Program-made: the position numbers and the translations under genes | Shown: positions 39,527 to 50,400 of the stretch, in pieces | Numbering within the stretch: position 1 is the first letter of the stretch | Layout: every line of letters starts with the position of its first letter | Notes under the pieces: model-generated | Seen by the model: the letters and a program-made list of their open reading frames with translations, nothing else | Told to the model about the DNA's origin: nothing | The model's database searches: none | NCBI GenBank assembly: GCA_947568835.1 | Contig: OX387602.1 | Location: 21,689,021 to 21,753,020, forward strand | DNA from: Protonemura montana | Lineage: Eukaryota > Arthropoda > Insecta > Plecoptera > Nemouridae | DNA: 64,000 nucleotides | Direction: 5' to 3'

Positions 39527-40060
39527 ATTTATGATAATAATAATATAATAATAATAATATGATGTTTATTTCAAAGTGATCTTTTACAGACATGTAATGT
39601 ACAATACATAATATAACATACATAATAACAAGTAATATATCTTAAATCTAGAATACAATGCGGCTGTCATTTGCATTTGTCGTGTATTAACAATTTATTA
39701 AGAATTAGGACAGAATTCTTAAATGGTATAGAAACATTGATCAACTAAAAATGATTTCAATTTACATTTGAATTCTTTGCCGTTAATAATTCGGAGATTA
39801 GTAAGTAGCGCATTGTTTAATCTTATCCCTGCTGTACAGTATGTTGGGTAATGGTTGACCTCAGCCGATATTGGGTTTCACAAAATCACTTGCTATCAAA
39901 TTAGTTACCAGAGGTTTTGCTAGAGAAAAGAGGACGTTCTCGTGAATACCGTCGCTGATCCTCGAGGAAAATATAATTGTTGACTTTTTGTATGGTAGGA
40001 TTAATACATTGTGTGCGTACATTACGCGATTGCGACAGCATGACCTGTATACGCACTCAT
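39527..40060 (-). mobile_element. 3' end of a non-LTR retrotransposon
   Basis: Read on the minus strand the segment encodes NRVMYAHNVLILPYKKS, then after a break GIRLNNALLTNLRIINGKEF and CKLKSFLVDQCFYTI followed by a stop, the usual C-terminal end of arthropod CR1/Jockey-like ORF2. It ends at an AAT-repeat tail (about 39527-39560, reading AAT on the plus strand). The frame is broken. The 5' truncation falls near 40060-40080, a few tens of bases from the astacin TATA box. Confidence 0.65.
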
Positions 40061-40098
40061 CGCTAAACACAGCACACACGACAGCACGCAAAGAACAG

Positions 40099-40135
40099 TA
40101 TATATAGTATCCAACGAGAATCGTTCGCAATCAAG
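40099..40135 (+). promoter_or_regulatory. TATA box and initiator of the astacin gene
   Basis: TATATATA at 40099-40106 is followed about 30 bp later by an initiator-like ATCAAGTG (about 40130), and the coding start is at 40214, leaving a 5' UTR of about 80 nt. Spacing is that expected for a TATA promoter. Confidence 0.6.
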
Positions 40136-40213
40136 TGTTTCCTCTCAGTTTCAGAACCACCGGCTGAGTCAGTGATATAAGGAGGGGTCACCACGACCAC
40201 CACAAACACTAGA

Positions 40214-43200
40214 ATGAAAAATAGCGTATCGTGCATCTTCTTGCTGACATTCTTTGCAACGAGATTGACTCTTCCCCTGGAAAAAGTCGAGGAGGATGCT
40301 GGTAGATTTTGTTGAACACAACTAATCAATAATAACAAAAATAATAATTCTTTATTGTCCTGATTGGCCGTTATGGTGTGAGACATGTCAGGTCTTAATA
40401 CATATAAACTAATATACACATTTTTGCTATTCAGAAACTCGTTAACTGAATAAAAACAATTTTTTAACAGGTAACCTTATAGCTTATTCGAGAATTCGTC
40501 GTCTGATTTTTTACGTTTCAAGTCATAAACCTGTACATTTCTTCTTCACAGACGAGTTCGTCGTGGAGGAGGACATGCACATCCCTGCCAAGCCTCAAAG
40601 GTTACTGCAGAGGGGCATGCTTCAGAACTGGGTGTGGCCCAACGGTACCGTTCCATTCCTGATCAGCCCCAACTTTAGTAAGTCCAAACACGGGTTGCTG
40701 GTTAAATAAAATATATATGCACTACTGGGTGCTGAGTTACTGGATGCTGGATGCTCAGGTTATATATGAGTAGACATGAGTCTAAAAACCCTATTAGAGG
40801 TTGCTGGTCCTCAGGCTAATCGTACAAAAGTGAGCCCATCTGTGACGCAGCAATGCGTTGATGTCAGCAGCCGACGCAGAGAGGTTGGTGATAACGAACG
40901 GTCTCGCAGAGTTCAAGAAGTACTCCTGCGTCCAGTTCGTCCCGAGAGGCGAAGAGAAGACTTACGTCAACATCGTCAAGGGCAGGGGTTGCTGGTCCGT
41001 CATAGGGTACCGCAAAGGTTCAGGTGACTTAAACACTGGCGATCAAAGATTTCCGTACAGTTGGACTATAACCGGGAGCATCGTGAATTACACGATTATA
41101 CACATTCTAAGCCATAAGGTCGCTCTCGATTGACTTGAATACAGGTGAGGTAGGGGAGACTGGGGCTAGTTGTTACAGGGGCAAGTTGTTACAATCGACT
41201 TTAAAAATAGGGGATTTGAAATATCGTGGTGTCATTGATACCAGCGTTAGCTAAAAGGTCGCTCGTCAGTCTGAAACTGCAAAACTAGTCCGAAGCGCCG
41301 AAGTATGGAAATTATTGGAGATAAAACGATTTGAACACCATGAGGCAAGATATCATTTTTTCTTTTTTCCTTCCCAGCTGTTTAAGTTTAATACAATCCT
41401 CAAATGAGTTGTGTTACTTGTTAGCCCCACATTTTCTTGTAATGCCAATAGTTCTTTTCGGGCTGATATTCAAATAGGTAATTAAATAATAGCACTAATG
41501 TAATTGAAGTGCTACTGGGGCTAGTTGTTACTGTTCATTTTTTGTGTGGGTCTGGACATGATTTGAGGTTTTGGGACACTGCCTTTTCTATTTTACTCTG
41601 GATTTATTTTTTGGGTTTCATATTTCGTTTGTACAAAATATAATATGATTGTTACCATTAGATTTCCAGGTTATAAAATGCGAATTTATAGGAGGAACAT
41701 TGACATATTGACATAATATGAGATAAGAAGCGAAAAGCGCCAACGAACGTCAACGAGAACTGTCCTCCGGAGGAGGACGACGAAGACTGCGTCTGTTTTG
41801 TCTGTTCTCAACTCTTCTCCAAATCAGGCCCCGCTGAACTTGACTGGATTCAGTGCATTCAGTGTTCGGCTTGGGCGCATGTGAAGTGTATTGTATTCAC
41901 ACCAGAATATATTTGTGCAGATTGCATGTAAGCGATTGATACAGTTGATTGTTGATTCAGTAAATATAACATTTCACTTAAAAAATAAAACCTCGTATGT
42001 ATTATCTACTAAACATTATTTATAAACAGCTCATTTTTGTTTTTTCCTCTATTAACTAGGTACTGTAACAACTTGCCCCTGACCTGTAACAACTTGACCC
42101 GACAAGGGGCAAGTTGTTACACTTTACAATCAGGCAAATTTTACGTTATCACGTGGCTATTAAAAAGATTATCAATGTTATAAAAATTATTTCTATTAGT
42201 CAAAATATGTGCAAATACATTGCCAAATTTAAAATCCATGAACATTTTGTGAAATGTCCACAAAAAAATCAAACGACGAAATTGTAACAACTAGCCCCAG
42301 TCTCCCCTATGTATTTGTTATCTATTTAAATGTTTCTTGCAGGCGGCTTGAAACTATCATTGCAGTCGCCTGGCTGCGTCCGGCACCGCACAGTCGTCCA
42401 CGAGGCGATGCATTCACTTGGCTTCCTTCACGAACAGAACCGGGAGGACCGGGACTACAATGCGATAATCCTCCTCGATAATGTTGACCCAAAACGTAAG
42501 GCCTAGCAGTAAGATGACTATTGTGTTTAACAACGCACTGTTTTGACAACTGGCTCTGCGGCACTGGTCTAATGGCGTCGGTGAATGAGTGTATGATGAT
42601 GACAATGATGATGATGAACCTAACTTAGCCTAGAAGGGAGGACTGTACAACGTGAACAACGAGATTCCTCCACAAATCCATGCTTTCAAGAGGTTGATAC
42701 GCAAGGCGAATAAAGTTGCTGTACTAACTTTCATCCTTCCAGCCTCTCTCCCAAACAGAACTGGTCATGTGTATGATGGTCACCCATCCAATACCTGACT
42801 CAGCGCAGTGTTGCCTAACTTCGGTGATCTCATGAGAACCGGTGTTTCCAACAAGCCAAACCGTTCGGTGTGCCTAGCAGTAGATGATGCGTCACTTTCC
42901 CGCAAATGGTAACATAGAGCTAATTCAGAAAGAAAACCGATTGATTGATCGCCTTACTTTCAGAGAACGGACTGCTGAAATCGTACAGTGCCGTTTCGCT
43001 CGGCGTACCGTACAATGTGGAGAGCGTTATGCAGTATGGACCCACGGACTTCAGCGTCAATGCGGAAAACACCATCGTCTCTACCGTAATTTGATTACTA
43101 CCTTCGGAGACGCGACCTTAAAATGGTGACCTTGCAATTCCAAAAGAATCATACATTTCTTTCAGCGACCGCATCATCCGATCGACAACACGAAAATAGC

Positions 43201-43288
43201 GTGGTCCGACTTTCGCAGAGTGAACCGCCTGTACGGCTGTCATCCGTCGTACGAAGCTGCTCTGGATCGGGTCGAGTACGGCGACTGA
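40214..43288 (+). CDS. Secreted astacin-family zinc metalloprotease
   Basis: Six exons with consistent phases: 40214-40301, 40552-40677, 40868-41023, 42343-42495, 42964-43085, 43166-43288, giving 255 aa. Exon 3 could start at 40871, which would drop one residue. The N-terminus MKNSVSCIFLLTFFATRLTL is a signal peptide, followed by a very short acidic propeptide. The catalytic domain begins near NWVWPNGTVPFLIS; the zinc motif is HEAMHSLGFLHEQNREDRD, a full HExxHxxGxxHExxRxDRD, and the Met-turn region is VESVMQYGP, with Q where most astacins have H. Cysteines at YSCVQF, GRGCWSV, SPGCVRH and LYGCHP fit the two family disulfides. Astacins cleave extracellular, cuticular or dietary proteins. No EGF or CUB domain follows, so this is the minimal form. 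Confidence 0.92.
41153..42307 (+). mobile_element. Non-autonomous pogo-type transposon with C-terminal zinc module
   Basis: A 1155-bp element in astacin intron 3, flanked by TA on both sides (41151-41152, 42308-42309), as for Tc1/mariner/pogo insertion. Terminal inverted repeats are perfect over 25 bp, beginning GGGGAGACTGGGGCTAGTTG. A related motif, GGGGCAAGTTGTTACA, recurs next to the left end and several times on both strands near the right end, likely transposase-binding sites. The only coding remnant, 41722-41931, is a basic stretch followed by a Cys/His module (CVCFVCSQLF, DWIQCIQCSAWAHVKC, ICADC), like the PHD-like C-terminus of some arthropod pogo/Tigger transposases. The DDE catalytic core is missing. 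Confidence 0.82.
42518..42871 (-). mobile_element. 5S-rRNA-derived SINE, copy A (astacin intron 4)
   Basis: About 354 bp, flanked by a duplication GCCTAGCAGTA(A)GATGA at 42501-42517 and 42872-42887. On the minus strand its head contains GATCACCGAAGTTAGGC and a GGTGACC box, both matching 5S rRNA internal-promoter sequence, and its tail ends GCGTTGTTAAACACAA. The left duplication begins one base after the GTAAG donor of astacin exon 4. It is antisense to the host gene. Confidence 0.8.
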
Positions 43289-43616
43289 AGAAGAGCGCCG
43301 TGCAGAGACCCACCGGCGTAAATGTCTTTATGTATGAGGTGCTGAGAGTCTGCTGGACAGGCTGACAAGCATTTGCAGGTTGTTTACATTGCCAATGTAC
43401 ATTTCAATTCTACCAAAAATATCTTATTTTAGCACATTCCTGCTCAGCTAAGTCGGCTTAGTCGGCCGAAAACAAGGATCTCGTATAATGGAAAGATATA
43501 GTGTGATATTTTTCTTGAAAGTATATATATATTTAGCACAGCAGTTAGCACCTTACTTTGTATTAGACCATACCATTAATTTTTAAAATTCAAATGTGTG
43601 TTTTTTTTACCAGAAT

Positions 43617-43633
43617 AATAAAAAAACTTTATT
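43617..43633. terminator. Back-to-back poly(A) signals of convergent genes
   Basis: AATAAA on the plus strand at 43617-43622, 329 nt past the astacin stop, and AATAAA on the minus strand at 43628-43633, about 820 nt past the putative stop of the lipid-transfer gene. Only 5 nt separate them, so the two convergent transcripts would end in the same place. Assignment is positional. Confidence 0.5.
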
Positions 43634-44449
43634 CTTTGTCCAAACAATATCCTCAATTTCCTCGTTTCTTTCCTGAAGATGGCTTCCACAACATTAACGA
43701 AACATGCTTCTGGACATTTTACTGGTCAGCATTGCTTTGCACGTGAATGGGAAAGAGATTTTTCAAATTGTAATCATAGATCGAAAGGAGGCATTCGATG
43801 AGTCAAAATACCGTCGGCACTGCTAGACAGGCATAGGCATCAGGTGAGCTGTCAACGGCAGATTCATTGATAGCGAGGAAGGGCAAGGGATTTCCACAGC
43901 ACTCCGGATGATGCAAGGTTATAGCGCTGATTCCATGTCTCCTTCGATAACACTATCTCGATAAATCTAGTTTCCTGTAAAACTTACACTAAGTTGCCTC
44001 AGGCTATCGATGATGAATTTATGCCACGAATGACATATTATTTGCCAAAAACTAGGAAGGTCATCTTATCTTAAAATGAATGAAAACAAATTGAAAAAAA
44101 TCATGAATGATATTGTGAATTAATTAGACATTTGTAAATATATGAATGCGTGCAACATTGTGCGTCATAAAATCACTAACGAATTATTGCTGGCAGGCAC
44201 ACATGAAGCAATAAGTATACGATATGACAAGGTTTCAGATTAAACCCTAAAATTCGTCCGCTGACAATATACAGGTAATAAAATTACTTTCGGAGCTTTT
44301 TAAACATTGCAAGCGCTCCTCTTAGTGGCTGATGCCCATGAATTATACTCACCTAGTCAACAAAGTGCACAGAACTGTTTCAAATTTGAAATATGTTTGG
44401 CGATAAATCACAAGACAGTGGGTTTACTGGACGCGCAGGCGCAAACCTG

Positions 44450-47400
44450 TCACGAGGGTGACTTCTTTAGCGCTAGCAGACGGCGATCTTCGGGTGGACT
44501 CTGAATCACGCACCTGAAGGGACAAAGGTCAACCTTTAGCCTTGGCCTAAACTATGGCTGGCACAAGAACATCAACGGGGACTCGGGAGCCAAGCAAGAG
44601 AGTCCTTCAAGTCTTTCATGCATGGGAGAATATAAAAGGGAATCTGAAGCAGTTCTTATAGTGCGCGAGAAACAACGCTAGTCTAGCAAACCCTTCCCGG
44701 TTTAGATGTCATTTTTTAAGGAAACACGGGTGTGTTTCGTGGGGTCTGGGGAAGTTGGGAAGCAGACCTAATGAGTACCATTCCGATGTATTAATTTGCT
44801 TCTAAAATCTAAATTATGTTACGTGAAATATACCAAACTAATTCATGAAACTGTTGTAATCTAATGAAGGTTAACGACAACCGAGACAGTAGGGCTGAAG
44901 GCTGCCTAAACACACTTGAGAGTAAGAGCACAACAGCACACACAATCACACCAGTCCATCGCGATCTTGCCAATCAGTTATCGCCGCTGCCAATTGGCTG
45001 TTGAGTTGCTGGCGCGCACGACTGACTCATTGTATTGTTCTCGAGCTCTCGTACACAATGATTAATCTCAGGCAGGTTAGGGCTGACAGTAAGGTAAACA
45101 CTTGACGCAGCTGTTAGGTCAAGGCATTGGCAGGTCAGGCTGGCATGCGAACTGGCGCCATGCTGGCCGCTTACCTATAACTCGCTCAGCACCGGCAGTA
45201 GGGACCAAGAATGGGCAGAAAGAGACGACATGTTAACATACATCCAGTCCCATTATTAGAAAAGAACAATTTTGTAATTGATGGCACGTTGTCTAAGCAC
45301 AACTACCAGAGAAGTGCATTCAAGATGATGTATGTGGATAGGATTTTTAAATATCGCTTGTGACCTAATATCGACACCAACACAGACGGCAACAATTTTT
45401 TTTCTCAAGATCAATGCCGGACTTAATACGAGAACTTCATCCATGGCTAAATGACCGTCTTCACCTCACACCTCTAACGAACGCGATAAGGCACCAGAGT
45501 TTAAGACTTTGCTCCGTTTAAAATATTCATCGCCACATTGGCCCAGAAGGTTTTTACTATCATTCTCACCCCTAGCACCTTCAGTCACCGGGCTGTGAGA
45601 AAATAACGAGTGCTCGCAAGCACATCGACGTCGGATACTTACAACTCTATGTTCTGTATGGTGGAGCACGTGCAGTTTGTGTCGACCTTGACATGGCAGT
45701 GCTTGTGACAGCGGATCTGGCAGTCCCGGCACTCGTACGCCTGCTTCCCGATCCTGCGCGCTACCGCCTTGTTGCACACGTGACAGATCGTGCCTCTGCG
45801 AACCACAAGGCACACTCACGTGTCAAAAAGGCGTGTATGAAACATTTTCAATTGTAGGGAGGAGTAGAAAAGGACGGAAAAAAATAATTTGAGATTTTTT
45901 AATCAATTTCAAGCATTATATGAAAATTTGAGACTTCAAATGTCAATAAAGTTCTTAATTACGAGACAGATACTCCTTCCCCCCCCCCCCCCCCGCCCTC
46001 CCTGTTGATATTTCGAATATAAAAAAGAAATGAGGGCTAAGTCACATGCTCCCCCTCCCCTCAGTCATAAATTAAAAATTAAGGAGGGCTATGCCACGTG
46101 CCCCCCCCCCCCTCGACGTTTTTTTCAAACGACAGTATCTTTGAATCAATGCACGCTATGAAATCCGTGCACGTTGCATGGATTTTTAAAGTACGAAAGT
46201 TTTGTTTTGTTAATGTGTCAATGTCTAACAGACATCTTACTGAAAAAAAATATTTGATCATTGTTCCTGGTAGAAAAAACAGCACTCGATAATTCGATCA
46301 CGTGGCTATCGATGAATGCAAAAGAAACGGCAATATTAGTTTTCTTTTCCGTGCAATTCCTTGAAAAAAAAGTGAAGCACCATTGACAAGCTTCAGGGTT
46401 TTTAATCACCACGTGTTGTTTTTTGCTATGGTTTATCAATCGTTATCAAGTTGTAATACTAGTAATCTCACTCACCCAGATAAGTGCTTCGCAATAAACG
46501 TATGGTCGTTGAATATGTGAAGCTTTGTGCCCTTTTTTCTCCACTTGCTTTTCTGTGCCATCGACAAAGGCACAAGGTAGTGTCTGAAAAGAAACAAAAC
46601 AAAGAGTTGTCAATGACCAATATCCCGTCGACGCAAGCCGATGCTCTGTGACTTCATCATTCCAGCATCCAACTTAATTTCAAATCGTATGAAATCTCAA
46701 TGTTTGCGTCGAAAGTCACTAATTATTTCGTAACCGATCGTAATCTTTATTGATTACCCAATATTTAGGCTTGGAACTATAGAGAAGTCCTCGCCAGAGG
46801 ATGAGACTGCTGCAAGGTGTGCACTTACTTCTTAATGCCGTTCTCAATGGACTCCAGCACCAGTGTTGAAGCCTCGTTGATGTAGGTGCGGGTGGAGGCG
46901 CCGCTGATGCCGGACATCTCGCTTAGGCTGGACCGCGTGGAAGTCTCCCCGTCGCGTAGCCCCGGGACTAGCAGGTAGCCTAGGAACACAGGGGGTGCTC
47001 GGTCAGGCATTGGGTGCTAGCCATTGAATGAACTCCATTGCTAGTTGCTAAGCTGATTACCTTCTAACACACTTTCTAGCTAAAAGGCTCAGCTGACCAG
47101 GACTTGAGCTAGAGAATAGAACGAGAAACTAACGATGATTGACAACTGACCACTGAACTGTGCGTTTCAACGAGTTCCATGCATACGATAGTTTCAATTA
47201 CACTTGAATTTTTGATATTTGATTTATAATATATTTGATATTTGTTTATAAAACACAAGAGTGTCAAAAACTTCTGATGCCTAAAACGTAGTTCAATAAT
47301 CAGTCTTGAATCTGATAGCTCTAAAATATTCTACACTAAAAGCGTCTCAGGTATGCGTTGTAGCTGGGTTCAGGTCTCGGTAGAAGGTAAAGCTTGCTAA

Positions 47401-50400
47401 GAGTGTGAATGCAATGAAAAACCTCGACAACTCACCACACAGATAAATTCGTACAAACAAATGTCGCGCGTTCGACGACAGTGTACGAACAGAGAAGAAG
47501 GAAAAAAGACGTATGAGAAATTTGAATTTGAATTTAAATGAAAACTCTTCGCCGACAAGATTTCTTTGAGGTGGCATTTAAGGGAGCGTGCCCAGTTCGC
47601 ACGCTTGGTTGGTTTTAATAAAATTTTGGCCCATAATTATCTCAAGTGTGCTTGAAGACCTTGGAATCAGATAATTTGCGTTCGACCTTGAACGGCTAGC
47701 GCTCAACCAATGAGGGTCTTTGGAACAGGGCTAAGTGAAACCCAAAAGAATGCCAGATATTTGCAGCATTGTGCAAGAACGAACGCTTGCTTTCAAGGCG
47801 TGTAAAAAAGGTGAAACTATTTAATTCCATGAGCTGGTTCAATTAAAGAAACTAGAAATCCCACAAGAGTGTGCGATTGTTTTGAAAAAAAAAACACATC
47901 ACATGGAAACAACCAAAGGTGGAAGAGCAATTTAACTGATAAGAGCTTACCAACAGAGTTGGCCGACGGGTCTCTGGCCCGGTCCGCTGAGATGGACCGG
48001 CTGAGCGAACCATCCGGTCCCAAGGACGGGTCCCGATCGCCCGGGTCCATGGACTTAGACCGGTTCTTAGACCGACTCAGCCGTTTCTTGATTGTCCCGA
48101 AGAAGTCACGCTTTTTCCTGCGCGTTCGACCGCGATCTGCACAAAACATTGCATAGATTGATTTGTGGTGTTTAACGACGCACTGTTTTGACATCTGGCG
48201 TCGGTGAATGAGTGGATGATTGTGAGGATGATGATGAACCTAACCTAGCCTAGAAGGGAGGAGAGGAAACCCGGTGCCGGCACGTAGCCTACTCCTGTCG
48301 AAGTGGACCATCGGCTTAACGTCCCTTCCGAAGGACGGTACAACGTAAACAAAATGATTCCTCCAAAAACCATGCCGTCGGGAGGATGATAAGCAAGGCG
48401 AGTGCTCTCGCCTCTCTCCCGAACGGAACTGGTCATGATGATGGTCACCTATCCAATACCTGACTCAGCGCAGTGTAGCTTAACTTCGGTGATCTCATGA
48501 GAACCGGTGTTTCCGACACGCCAAACCGTTCGGTACAAAACATTGCAGGTCTAGTAACAGCAGTGTTACGGAACATTTAGCCACTAACAGAGAGGCACAA
48601 GGAAGCAGTTAAAGCATTGTTCTCTAAAGTGTCTGAATAGATTAATTAATATGTAACCAAACTTGAGCGTTTTTCCGCTATGGTCAAACCTCGATCTTCC
48701 CTAGCATGTCAAAACGTTTAATTTCAAGTTCTATGCCCCACTTGATATCAGTAACTTCTGCATTTTACATTTATTTCAAAATCAAAGTTAAAAGTTAAAA
48801 CCCTTTCCTTTCACCGTCTTGCATCATTGATTTAGTCATATCAAGGTATTGATGTAACCCATGTCAACAAACCGATTCTCGGTATTTCCCTTCCTGTATC
48901 TCGATATGTAAACATGTACTTTGATTACAATGAACCTAATGCACCATGGGTGGGTACTGGATACCAAGATAACTAGATTTTTGGATCGACCAACGGTAGC
49001 CACTAAGCCTCGGGCTCAAGACTAATCAAAACACTAGTCTGCATTACACCTATAGCCTCTCTCCGAGCTACCTGGTTGCCGGTCTCTTCACTGTTCAAGG
49101 AACGACTTCTTTTCTCCTTTATCAAAAAGGTAAGCCATTTTTGCTAGCCCTCTTCTTCGTTCACATAAATGCGCGATAGTGGTCCTTCGAGCAATAAAGT
49201 GAATTGGTGATAATTATTATTATTTAATGTCGAAATTATCGTTCAGTTTGCCAACTTTAAAGAGTGTGAGCTGTAACGTGGATTTTTACAGCAAGTTATG
49301 TAACGAATGATTTCCATCTAACAATACATTTCAATGTATCAAAATTCTAATAATTCGCAAAATTCCTCTAAATAATATCAACGAATTCGATTAAAAAAAA
49401 CCTAGCTTTCAGGTGAGTTTGAAGCGTGCTTGTGGATTATCCTAAGTTCGAAATCTGTGATTGCATCGAGAAGTAGTACTTCAGTTTTTTGCTACAGTGG
49501 GAATGGCAAAAAAAAACAGAAGTGTGAGTTTTGTATTGCCATTTAGCTGATAGGTTACGTGGGACGTAATATGACAAAATTATTTGCTTTTACAGAAAAG
49601 AACAGCCATAATTATCAATCAGAATTTTGGAACACTCAAGAGTAAGTCTGTAGGGAAATATTTTGACACTTCTGAATCCATTCTACAGTATCCGTGTGTG
49701 AGGCTGAGAGCGGGTTAGGCAGAGTTTCTAGACGATTTCGCCTCTAAGAGGACCAATGCTCCCGAGATAATACCTTATCTCACTTTGATTGGAAAAGTTG
49801 ACAAGCAACCGATTGCCTGTGGAGACAGATTACGACAAGATTAGTACACTACTGAACTCTGAGATAAAAAATAAGCCAAACATTGGAGATAAATAATCAG
49901 CTTCAATGAAATCGATTAGTCTGTTGCTAACTGATTTCAATTAGCTAACATGTTGTATCAATAAATTGTCACCATCTAGAATAAAAAAGCACGTGAATTT
50001 ATCGTGTACAAATACACCTCACTCGAGTATGCACGAGCTTTCCCTCGGTTTAACAAGTCTAACCCTAGTAAGTTCCTGTGATTGAAGACATCCCCTGTCA
50101 ATCTGATGCTATACCTATGCAATACGTCAATGCTAACGTGGACCATTTGTATGTTTACTTTGAGGTAAACCAATCCACCAGATCCAAAGAGCGTTATATC
50201 GGGCTAGCGTTCTATCGAGCTAACGTTCTACCAAGGAGCCTCCTCTAAAGGAAATAGTCATATAAGTTTTCTCACCATCTGTAGACGCGGTCTGCGTGCC
50301 ACTATCCAAGGCTGGCTGGCCGCCGGAAGCCGCCTCCTGAATACCTTGCTGCAACCGGAAACAGAAACACGTTACATGACCACTAGGCAACAACGTGTCC

